Assembly (NCBI RefSeq): GCF_027622855.1
Contig: NZ_JAPZVR010000001.1
Span: 391,272-455,271 of the forward strand
Source of the DNA: Glycomyces algeriensis
GTDB taxonomy: Bacteria > Actinomycetota > Actinomycetes > Mycobacteriales > Micromonosporaceae
Length of the DNA stretch: 64,000 nucleotides
Reading direction: 5' to 3'
In this document: one piece after another, positions 17,989 to 24,267 of the stretch
How the letters are laid out: each line of letters starts with the position of its first letter
How positions within the stretch are numbered: the stretch's first letter is position 1
Notes under the pieces: model-generated
Told to the model about the DNA's origin: nothing
Seen by the model: only the letters and a program-made list of their open reading frames with translations
Database searches by the model: none
Position numbers and translations under genes: made by a program

Positions 17989-18174
17989 TCAGTCGATGAG
18001 GATGGCCTGCAGCGGGCACGCGCGGGCGGCCTGCTCCACCTCCTCGGCGAACGCATCGTCGGGGTCGGCGTCGTACACGAGGCCGCCCTCGTCATCGATG
18101 CCGAAGACGTCGGGCGCGGTGAAGACGCACTGGGCCAGCACTTGGCAGCGGGAGCGGTCGACGCGGACCTTCAT
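17989..18174 (-). CDS. 3Fe-4S ferredoxin, P450-associated type
   Basis: A 61-residue ferredoxin (MKVRVDRSRCQVLAQCVFTA start). The cluster motif is C10-x5-C16 with a distant C53-P, and Leu at 13 where a 4Fe-4S ferredoxin would have a Cys, so a single 3Fe-4S cluster is expected. Small ferredoxins of this type donate electrons to actinobacterial cytochromes P450 and related oxygenases. Its ATG overlaps the stop of the FMN-binding protein gene (ATGA), so the two are translated together. No P450 or ferredoxin reductase gene is in the window. Confidence 0.92.
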   Translation of the reverse strand: MKVRVDRSRCQVLAQCVFTAPDVFGIDDEGGLVYDADPDDAFAEEVEQAARACPLQAILID

Positions 18175-19070
18175 GGGGTTTCCTTTCTGGGATTGAACTT
18201 GGAGTAGCCGCCGAACGCCCACCGCAGCGTCAGGGCGCCGTCGATCTGGACGGCGCGTTCGAGCGCGAACCGGACGAGCCGCTGCGCGCCGGGGACCTCG
18301 GCGGCGCGGCCCGGATCCCAGTCGACGCGGGCCGTCCCGGTCAGGTGCAGGGTCCGGCCCCGCTCCCAGTCCAGGAACAGCAGGCCGCAACGCGGGTCGA
18401 GCTCGAGGTTGCCGAGGGTCATGTACATCGAGTTGCCGAGGTAGTCGGGCCAGACCAGGCCTTGATCGCCGGTGAGGGCGACGAAGCCGGGGTTCCCGCC
18501 CCGGTGCGAGGCGTCCGCGCCGAGCTCCCCGGCGCGGGTGGCGACGAAGAACGTGTCCGACGCGGCGATCCAGTCCTGCTGCTCGGGTGTGAGCCGCGCC
18601 GAAGCGCGCGCCGTCCCCGGCCCCGGCCGGGTCGCCACGGCCTCGGGCGTGCGGGCCTGGATGTACTTGGGGCAGTTGGCGTAGACCTGCTCGGTGCGGA
18701 TCTCGAGCCGGTCGCCGATTCGGCGCGCGCCGCCGTTGACGCGCATCCGGCGGCGGGTGGCCGGCTCGATCGCGAGCATGCCCAGGTCCCGTTCGGTGTC
18801 GAACAGTCCGGCCAGCGGATCGGAGCCGGCCGGTACGCGGTCGACGGTGATCGTCCGTTCGCCGGTGGCCTCCACGAAGCCTTCGGGACCGGCGAGGGCG
18901 CTCGTCCAGACCGCGCCGTCGTCGTCGGCGGCGCCGACCACGACCATGCGCTGGCGGGCGATGAACTCGGCGGCGATCGCCGGGATCGCCGGGTCCACTC
19001 CGGCCGAGCCCCAGGCGGGGAGGTCGAGGCCGACCCGGCGCTGGACGGCGCGTTCTCCCTTGTGGAACAT
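18171..19070 (-). CDS. pyridoxamine-5'-phosphate oxidase-like FMN-binding protein
   Basis: A 299-residue flavin-reductase-like split-barrel protein. Two barrel halves are suggested: FIARQRMVVVGAADDDGAVWTSALAG near residue 40, and the classical DTFFVATRAG ... ASHRGGNPGFVALT ... VWPDYLGNSMYMTLGNLELDPRCGLLFLDW in the second half, the pattern of FMN/F420-binding PNPOx-like proteins. Start at the ATG with AAAGGAGC upstream. Between VOC protein and ferredoxin in one operon, so it may be the flavin component of an electron chain. The short gap upstream contains a suspect G15/C12 tract. Confidence 0.85.
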   Translation of the reverse strand: MFHKGERAVQRRVGLDLPAWGSAGVDPAIPAIAAEFIARQRMVVVGAADDDGAVWTSALAGPEGFVEATGERTITVDRVPAGSDPLAGLFDTERDLGMLAIEPATRRRMRVNGGARRIGDRLEIRTEQVYANCPKYIQARTPEAVATRPGPGTARASARLTPEQQDWIAASDTFFVATRAGELGADASHRGGNPGFVALTGDQGLVWPDYLGNSMYMTLGNLELDPRCGLLFLDWERGRTLHLTGTARVDWDPGRAAEVPGAQRLVRFALERAVQIDGALTLRWAFGGYSKFNPRKETP

Positions 19071-19090
19071 GGTGCTCCTTTCGGGGGCGT

Positions 19091-19121
19091 GGGGGGGGGG
19101 GGGGGCGCGCCCCCCCCCCCC
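19091..19121. other. G15-CGCG-C12 tract, probable assembly join artefact
   Basis: Fifteen G, then CGCG, then twelve C, between the VOC stop and the FMN-protein start. G on the left and C on the right is what opposing poly-G read tails would give if merged. Sequence may be missing here. Confidence 0.75.
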
Positions 19122-19139
19122 GCCGTCGTGCATCGGCGT

Positions 19140-19589
19140 CTAGAAGAAGCCGCAGGTGGGTGCGCCCTTGACCGGCGCGGGGGCGGTGTCGGCGCCGGTG
19201 GGGGCGTAGATCTCGAGGCGGGTGCCGTCGGGGTCGGTGAAGAACACGCCGCCGGAGGCGGCGCCTTCGCCGTGGGGGACGACGCCGTCGTAGTACAGCT
19301 CGACGCCGGCGGCCTTGAGGGCGGCCTCGGCCCGGCGCACGGTCTCGATGTCGGGCGCCTCGAACGAGAGGTGGTGCAGGCCGGGGCGGCGCGTGTCGAA
19401 GGCGCCTTCGCTCTGCTCCCACAGGGCCAGGACGATGTCGTCGTCGCCGAGGAAGGCGAACCGGTCCTCGCCCTCGGTCTTCTCGCCGATGAGGCCGAGG
19501 CCGAAGATCTCGCGGTAGAAGGCGACCGACCGGGGGAGGTCGGTGACATTGATGCCTACGTGGCCGGTCTTGAGTGCCGTTGCGGTCAT
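19140..19589 (-). CDS. VOC (glyoxalase/bleomycin-resistance) family protein
   Basis: A 149-residue single vicinal-oxygen-chelate protein with both beta-alpha-beta-beta-beta modules. Likely metal ligands are the His in KTGHVGINV, the His pair in PGLHHLSFEA, and the Glu in GTRLEIYAP. Some members are dioxygenases, glyoxalases or antibiotic-binding proteins; this substrate is unknown. The short PTCGFF tail is unusual and may be a recognition or metal-binding end. First gene of the VOC/FMN/ferredoxin operon; two palindromes lie 67-135 bp upstream of its start. Confidence 0.88.
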   Translation of the reverse strand: MTATALKTGHVGINVTDLPRSVAFYREIFGLGLIGEKTEGEDRFAFLGDDDIVLALWEQSEGAFDTRRPGLHHLSFEAPDIETVRRAEAALKAAGVELYYDGVVPHGEGAASGGVFFTDPDGTRLEIYAPTGADTAPAPVKGAPTCGFF

Positions 19590-19655
19590 GGGTGCTCCAC
19601 GGGTGAGAAGGAACTGTCGCGAAGGGACTGAACGCGGTCAGACGCGCTTCGATTG

Positions 19656-19676
19656 TCTAACGGTTGATCCGTTAGA
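19656..19676. promoter_or_regulatory. operator palindrome A upstream of VOC operon
   Basis: TCTAACGG (19656-19663) and CCGTTAGA (19669-19676) are perfect arms around a 5-bp spacer. The same TCTAACGG occurs right before the CGNR regulator start (20474-20481). Confidence 0.75.
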
Positions 19677-19695
19677 AGAAGCTTCCCATGCGTTC

Positions 19696-19724
19696 CTAAT
19701 GATTGCAACGCGTGCAACCATTAG
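19696..19724. promoter_or_regulatory. operator palindrome B upstream of VOC operon
   Basis: Twelve-base arms CTAATGATTGCA / TGCAACCATTAG with one mismatch and a 5-bp spacer. Its outer half resembles palindrome A (CTAAYGG), so both may bind the same factor. Confidence 0.7.
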
Positions 19725-19777
19725 AATTCTGTGACGGTCGTCGCTGCCCCTCGCCATCTGTTGGCGGGCAGGCGAAA

Positions 19778-19806
19778 ACACCGCACGACCGATGGTCGTG
19801 CGGTGT
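19778..19806 (-). terminator. rho-independent terminator of CGNR gene
   Basis: Perfect 13-bp stem ACACCGCACGACC / GGTCGTGCGGTGT with a 3-nt loop, followed on the minus strand by TTTTCGCC. It lies just after the CGNR regulator stop. Confidence 0.85.
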
Positions 19807-19820
19807 GGAGGCGGTGGGCG

Positions 19821-20471
19821 TCAGCCCTCGGGAGCGGTGCGGTGCCGGGCGTAGTACCGGGCGGCGCGGGCGCGGTTGCCGCACCCGGCCGAGCACCACT
19901 CGCGGCGCGGGTGGTCCTTGGCGAAATACAGCACGCAGCCCGGCCCGTAGCAGGCGCGCAGGTCTTCCCGGCCCGGGCCGGTGAGCAGCTCGATGCCCTG
20001 GACGGCAAGGGCGGCAAGGCATTGCGACACCGGATCGGCCTCGCTGGAGTAGCGACGCACCAGTGCGCCGCCTTCGAATGCAGGGTCGGGTGCAGGGTCG
20101 AGTGTGGAGTCGGGTGCAGCGTCGGGACCGGACTCGGGAGCAGAGCCGAGTGCGAGCACCGGCCAGGCCGGCGCCAGCGCGGCCGCCCGGTTGACCTCGG
20201 CCACGGCCTCGGTGACCTCCCGCATCGGGGAGGCGGCGGCGGTCCGGGTGTCCTCGGTGGCGAACGCGGCCAGGCGCCGCAGCGCGTCGCGCAGGGACCG
20301 GAAGCGCGCGAGGTCGGCATCGCCGGTCTCGGCGGTGGTGCCGACCGCGTCGATCCAGGTGCGGAGGTCGGCGGCGGACTCGAGGTCGTCGTGGAGGCCG
20401 GAGCGGTCGGCCCAGGTCGTGTTCATCAACCGGACCGGCGCCGGCTCGCCGGGAAGCAGCAGCGCAGGCAT
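19821..20471 (-). CDS. CGNR zinc-finger (ABATE domain) transcriptional regulator
   Basis: A 216-residue member of the CGNR family: an N-terminal ABATE stress-sensor-like domain (LHDDLESAADLRTWIDAVG, RFRSLRDALRRLAAFA) and a C-terminal treble-clef zinc finger with C-x4-C then C-x3-C in RACYGPGCVLYFAK and REWCSAGCGNRARAARYY. Such proteins are predicted DNA-binding regulators. Between them is an odd 24-residue linker of PDxx-like tetrapeptides, encoded by a 12-bp tandem repeat. A TCTAACGG half-site sits three bases upstream of the ATG, matching the palindrome upstream of the VOC operon. Confidence 0.88.
   Translation of the reverse strand: MPALLLPGEPAPVRLMNTTWADRSGLHDDLESAADLRTWIDAVGTTAETGDADLARFRSLRDALRRLAAFATEDTRTAAASPMREVTEAVAEVNRAAALAPAWPVLALGSAPESGPDAAPDSTLDPAPDPAFEGGALVRRYSSEADPVSQCLAALAVQGIELLTGPGREDLRACYGPGCVLYFAKDHPRREWCSAGCGNRARAARYYARHRTAPEG
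20084..20155. repeat. 12-bp imperfect tandem repeat x 6 inside CGNR gene
   Basis: Six units with consensus near GGTCGGGTGCAG. They are in frame and encode the acidic Pro/Asp/Ala linker of the regulator (about PDAA PDST LDPA PDPA). Confidence 0.85.
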
Positions 20472-20473
20472 GT

Positions 20474-20481
20474 TCTAACGG
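20474..20481. promoter_or_regulatory. TCTAACGG half-site before CGNR start
   Basis: The 8-base arm of palindrome A recurs 3-10 bp upstream of the regulator ATG, consistent with autoregulation. A single 8-mer match, so only suggestive. Confidence 0.45.
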
Positions 20482-20620
20482 TAACAGCACCCTCCAAGCA
20501 TTGCGTCCGGTGCGACCGCGAGTCCGCCGGGCCCGCGTCGCCCCGATGCCGCCGTCCCGATGAGTTTCGGCCCGTAGCGTCGTCGGTATACCTGAGGACC
20601 ACCGAGTAGAGGAGCAGCAG

Positions 20621-21250
20621 ATGGGCAAGCTCATCGTCACCGAGTTCATGTCGATCGACGGCGTGGGCCAAGCCCCCGGCGCGCCCGAGGAGGACCCCGA
20701 GGGCGGTTTCGCCTACGGCGGCTGGCAGGCCCCGCTCATCGACCGCGATGAGGAGCACTTCATCTTCGAGCAGGCCAAGGGCATGGACGCGCTCCTGCTC
20801 GGCCGCCGCACGTACGACATCTTCGCCGGCTACTGGCCCACGGCCCCCGTGGAGTTCGACTTCACCGCGCTCATCAACCGCGTCCCCAAGTTCGTCGCCT
20901 CCCGCACGCTCGAATCGCCGCTGAGCTGGGACAATGCGAGCCTCCTGCAGGGCGACCTGGCCGAATCCGTGGCGGACCTCAAGGACCGCTTCGGGCACGT
21001 CCACGTCATCGGCAGCCTCGAGCTGGTGCAGTCGCTCCTGCGGCTCGGCCTCGTCGACCATCTCAACCTGTGGGTCTACCCGCTCGTCCTCGCCCAGGGC
21101 AAGCGCGTCTTCGCGGACGGCGCGGTGCCCACCGCGCTGCGCCTGACCGAATCGCGGGTGTTCGCGAACGGCACGGTCAAGCTCGAGTACGAGACCGCGG
21201 GCGAGCCCGCGGTGGGCGACATCGACGCGGACGTCGACCGCCTCACGTAG
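20621..21250 (+). CDS. dihydrofolate reductase family protein
   Basis: A 209-residue RibD C-terminal-like reductase (MGKLIVTEFMSIDGVGQAPG; MDALLLGRRTYDIFAGYWP; VHVIGSLELVQSLLRLGLVDHLNLWVYPLVLAQGKRVF). NADPH-dependent reduction is the family activity; the substrate is unknown. A GAGGAGCAGCAG ribosome site precedes the ATG. It is monocistronic, divergent from the CGNR gene and convergent with the SMR pair, with only 27 bp to the latter. Same broad family as the protein at 3787 but not a close copy. Confidence 0.87.
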   Translation: MGKLIVTEFMSIDGVGQAPGAPEEDPEGGFAYGGWQAPLIDRDEEHFIFEQAKGMDALLLGRRTYDIFAGYWPTAPVEFDFTALINRVPKFVASRTLESPLSWDNASLLQGDLAESVADLKDRFGHVHVIGSLELVQSLLRLGLVDHLNLWVYPLVLAQGKRVFADGAVPTALRLTESRVFANGTVKLEYETAGEPAVGDIDADVDRLT

Positions 21251-21277
21251 GGCCTGCCCGGTGGACCCGGAAGGGCG

Positions 21278-21622
21278 CTATTCGGAGGCCTCGCGCTCCT
21301 CCGGCCCGTGCGAGACCAGCTTCAGACCGATCACGGCCCCGATGACGCCGATCAGGAACACCACCTTCAGTACCGAGACGGCCTCTTCGCCGGTGGCCAT
21401 CGCGTAGGCGACGGTCAGGGCCGCGCCGATCCCCACCCACACCGCGTACGCGGTGCCGATCGGCAGGTGCTTTGCGGCCCAGCCGAGTCCGAGCATGCTG
21501 CCGATGAGGGCCGTGAAGAACACGAGCGTGGGCACGGGCTCGGCGAGCCCGCCGGACTCGCCGAGCGCGGTCGCCCACACGGCTTCGAGCACGGCGCTGG
21601 CGACCAGGACGATCCAAGGCAT
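21278..21622 (-). CDS. SMR family exporter, second subunit (Gdx-like)
   Basis: A 114-residue small multidrug-resistance protein with four membrane helices. EAVWATALGESGG carries the essential membrane Glu and the VWA signature of the guanidinium-exporter (Gdx/SugE) subgroup; YAVWVGIGAALTVAYAMATGEE is the helix-3 packing region. It has an unusual charged tail SHGPEEREASE. It starts two bases after the stop of the upstream SMR gene, so the pair probably forms a heterodimer. The riboswitch upstream predicts guanidinium export in exchange for protons. Confidence 0.93.
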   Translation of the reverse strand: MPWIVLVASAVLEAVWATALGESGGLAEPVPTLVFFTALIGSMLGLGWAAKHLPIGTAYAVWVGIGAALTVAYAMATGEEAVSVLKVVFLIGVIGAVIGLKLVSHGPEEREASE

Positions 21623-21624
21623 GG

Positions 21625-21939
21625 TCAGCTCACCGCCTTCAGGCCCACGACCGAGCCGAGCAGCAGGACCAGCAGGAGCGAGCGCGCGACGGTGAACCGC
21701 TCCTCGCCTCTGATGAAGCCCCACACGAGGGTGAGGGACGCGCCGATGCCGACCCACACCGCGTAGGCGGTGCCGGTGGGGAGCGAGAGCATCGCCCAGG
21801 CCAGGCCGGCCATGCTCAGCGCCAGGGCGAGAATGAACAGGATGGTGGGTTTGCGCCGTTTGAAACCCTTGGATTCGGAGAGTGCGGTGGCCCAGACGGC
21901 CTCCATCATCCCCGCGGCGACCAGGACGATCCATGCCAT
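21625..21939 (-). CDS. SMR family exporter, first subunit (Gdx-like)
   Basis: A 104-residue four-helix SMR transporter, AWIVLVAAGMMEAVWATALSESKGF at the N-terminus with the conserved Glu, then LPTGTAYAVWVGIGASLTLVWG. Paired, differing SMR subunits are known to function as heterodimers. The start is set at the ATG at 21937-21939; a longer frame upstream runs through the riboswitch and is not credible. First gene of the two-gene operon, preceded by the RNA element at about 21959-22002. Confidence 0.93.
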   Translation of the reverse strand: MAWIVLVAAGMMEAVWATALSESKGFKRRKPTILFILALALSMAGLAWAMLSLPTGTAYAVWVGIGASLTLVWGFIRGEERFTVARSLLLVLLLGSVVGLKAVS

Positions 21940-21958
21940 GACGACAGCCTCGACTTTC

Positions 21959-22002
21959 CGGCCGTCTTGTCGTGGTGCGGGTACAGCTCCCTCGTCCGCG
22001 GA
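21959..22002 (-). ncRNA. guanidine-III (ykkC-III) riboswitch
   Basis: On the minus strand, 20-62 bases upstream of the SMR start, the leader contains GGACGAGG, then GUACCCG, then CGACAAGACGGC, which match the conserved blocks of the guanidine-III riboswitch as I remember it. Pairing supports it: GCGG (21999-21996) with CCGC (21980-21977), and GCUGU (21987-21983) with ACGGC (21965-21961), giving the class's H-type pseudoknot. The class binds guanidinium and switches on export or degradation genes. The downstream SMR pair is the standard target. Confidence 0.88.
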
Positions 22003-22169
22003 CCCGGTCACCGGATCCCACTTCCGATGGTAGTCGCCCCGCCGGGAACGTCAATGCCAGAGCGGTCACACCGCGAGGTCCGCCCGCGCGGCTGACGTGC
22101 GCCTTCGGTCCGGGCGCCGGAACCGGGCCCCTTGCGTCGCTCCGCGGCCCTGGCCTAAGCTCGTCACGT

Positions 22170-22202
22170 CCCATTCATCGATATGAATTCCCAATGAATG
22201 GG
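22170..22202. promoter_or_regulatory. inverted repeats before galactarate operon
   Basis: CCCATTCAT (22170-22178) and ATGAATGGG (22194-22202) are perfect arms; an inner pair ATTCAT/ATGAAT (22173-22178, 22183-22188) overlaps. The AT-rich palindromes stand out from the GC background, 29 bp before the dehydratase start, and are the likely site for the operon's IclR protein. Confidence 0.6.
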
Positions 22203-22230
22203 ACTGTCCCGCACCGGAAAGCGAGCCGCC

Positions 22231-23469
22231 ATGTCCAGTGAATCCACCTTCATCGAGCGAACGAGCGCCACCGAGACCAGCGCGGTCAACGAGCGCCACT
22301 TCAGCGCCCTCCAGCGGGGCGAGGCGAGCGTCGACCGCATCGCCTCCGTGCGGATCTCGCACGCGATCCTCCCGCTCAAGACCTCCATCAGCGACGCGAA
22401 GGTCCTGACCGGCCGCCAGAAGCCGATGACCGAGATCGCGTTCCTGTTCGCGGAGATCCGCACCGAGTCCGGCCTCGAAGGCGTCGGCTACGGCTACTCC
22501 AAGCGCGCCGGCGGCAAGGGCCAGTACGCGCACGCCCGCGAGATCGCCCCCGATCTCATCGGCGAGGACCCCAACGACATCCAGCGCATCTGGACCAAGC
22601 TCGTGTGGTCCGGCGCCTCCGTCGGTCGCAGTGGACTGTCCACTCAGGCCATCGCCGCGTTCGACATCGCCCTGTGGGACCTCAAGGCCAAGCGCGCCGG
22701 CCTGCCCCTGGCGAAACTCCTCGGCGCCCACCGCGACTCCGTGGCCTGCTACAACACCTCCGGCGGCTTCCTCTCCTCCTCCATCGAAGAGGTCCTGGAG
22801 AACACCGACGCGGCCATCGCGAACGGCATCGGCGGCATCAAGATCAAGGTCGGCCAGCCCGACACTCGCATCGACCTGCGCCGCGTCGCCGCCGTCCGCG
22901 AGCACCTGGGCGAGGACTTCCCGCTCATGGTCGACGCCAACCAGCAGTGGAACCGCAGCACCGCGATCCGCATGGGCCGCAACCTGGAACCGTTCGAGCT
23001 CACCTGGATCGAGGAGCCCCTCGACGCCTACGACGCCGAAGGCCACGCCGACCTCGCCCGCGAACTCGCCACCCCCATCGCCACCGGCGAGATGCTCACC
23101 AGCGCCGCCGAGCACGCCGAGCTCATCCGCCACCGCAGCGTCGACTTCATCCAGCCCGACGCGCCCCGCGTCGGCGGCATCACCCCGTTCCTCAAGATCA
23201 TGGCCCTCGGCGAGCACGCCCGCGTCCGCATGGCACCCCACTTCGCCATGGAGATCCACCTCCACCTCGCCGCCGCCTACGAGCACGACCCGTGGGTCGA
23301 GCACTTCGAATGGCTCGAGCCGCTGTTCAACGAACGCCTCGAGACCGTGGGCGGCCGCATGATCGTGCCCGCCCGCCCCGGCCTCGGGTTCAGTCTCAGC
23401 GAGCAGGCCCGCGCCTGGACCCAGGCCACCGAACGGTTCGGCTCCGCACAGTTCGAGGGCGCCGCATGA
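22231..23469 (+). CDS. galactarate/L-talarate dehydratase (enolase superfamily)
   Basis: A 412-residue mandelate-racemase-group enolase superfamily enzyme. It has the KxK base motif GIKIKVGQ, metal-ligand motifs DANQQW, WIEEP and IATGEM, and a catalytic His in RMAPHFAMEIHLHL. The arrangement resembles talarate/galactarate dehydratases, which convert the aldarate to 5-keto-4-deoxy-glucarate. The first 35 residues are a polar extension. Start ATG 22231 has GGAAAG upstream. It overlaps the IclR gene by ATGA, and a ketoglutarate-semialdehyde dehydrogenase follows, supporting an aldarate pathway; the intervening decarboxylating dehydratase is absent from this window. Confidence 0.82.
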   Translation: MSSESTFIERTSATETSAVNERHFSALQRGEASVDRIASVRISHAILPLKTSISDAKVLTGRQKPMTEIAFLFAEIRTESGLEGVGYGYSKRAGGKGQYAHAREIAPDLIGEDPNDIQRIWTKLVWSGASVGRSGLSTQAIAAFDIALWDLKAKRAGLPLAKLLGAHRDSVACYNTSGGFLSSSIEEVLENTDAAIANGIGGIKIKVGQPDTRIDLRRVAAVREHLGEDFPLMVDANQQWNRSTAIRMGRNLEPFELTWIEEPLDAYDAEGHADLARELATPIATGEMLTSAAEHAELIRHRSVDFIQPDAPRVGGITPFLKIMALGEHARVRMAPHFAMEIHLHLAAAYEHDPWVEHFEWLEPLFNERLETVGGRMIVPARPGLGFSLSEQARAWTQATERFGSAQFEGAA

Positions 23470-24266
23470 CACCCCGCGCCGAGGGCCCCAAGGGCGCACT
23501 CGACCGGGCCCTGGAGATCCTCGAAGTGCTCACCATGCGCGGCAAGGCGACCACCTCCGAACTCGTCGAAGCCGTCGGCGTGAGCCGCAGCGCCGTCTAC
23601 CGCCTCGTCGAACGCCTCGAGACCGCCGAGTACCTGACCCTCGCCGAGGGCCAGTGGCGCCTCGGCCCGGCCGCCGCCCGGATGGCGATGGCCGCCCTGC
23701 ACAACATGGACGTCCACGCCATCGCCCCGCCGATCCTGCGCGACCTCGCGCACCGCACCGGCGAGACCGTCAGCCTCGGCGTGCACAGCGGCGACGAGAT
23801 CGTGTTCGTCTTCCGCGAGATCGGCCACCAGGCCGTGCACGTCCGCTCCGAGCTCGGCGCGCGCCGGCCGCTGCACGCCACCTCCGTGGGCAAGGCCTAC
23901 CTCGCCGGGCTCGCCCCCGAGCACCGCGAGCAGACCATCGCGCGACTCCCGATGGAGGCCTTCACCAAAGCCACCGTCTGCGACCGCGACCGCCTCCGCG
24001 AGGCCGTCACCGAAGCGCGCCGCCGCGGCTGGGCCGAGGAGCACGGCGAGTTCGACGCCGGCAGCACCTGCTTCGGCGCACCCGTGTTCGACCAGAGCGG
24101 CGCGGTCGTCGCCGCCATCAGCATCGCTGGGCCGACCGACCGCATGGACGCCGCCCGCGACCCCTTCGGCCCCCTCGTGGCCGAGACCGCCGCCGCCCTC
24201 TCCCGCCGCCTCGGCTACAGCGACCGGACGCCGCCGCAAGCGGCCCGAGCACACCAAGGAGCCTGA
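23466..24266 (+). CDS. IclR family transcriptional regulator
   Basis: A 266-residue IclR protein. Winged HTH at about residues 10-70 (ALDRALEILEVLTMRGKATTSELVEAVGVSRSAVYRLVERL), then the GAF-like effector domain with ETVSLGVHSGDEIVFV, LHATSVGKAYLAGL and GEFDAGSTCFGAPVFDQ. The ATG overlaps the dehydratase stop. Being inside the sugar-acid operon, it probably senses an aldarate or keto-deoxy intermediate and acts at the palindromes at 22170-22202. The frame is open far upstream, but that part is antisense-type sequence. Confidence 0.92.
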   Translation: MTPRAEGPKGALDRALEILEVLTMRGKATTSELVEAVGVSRSAVYRLVERLETAEYLTLAEGQWRLGPAAARMAMAALHNMDVHAIAPPILRDLAHRTGETVSLGVHSGDEIVFVFREIGHQAVHVRSELGARRPLHATSVGKAYLAGLAPEHREQTIARLPMEAFTKATVCDRDRLREAVTEARRRGWAEEHGEFDAGSTCFGAPVFDQSGAVVAAISIAGPTDRMDAARDPFGPLVAETAAALSRRLGYSDRTPPQAARAHQGA

Positions 24267-24267
24267 C

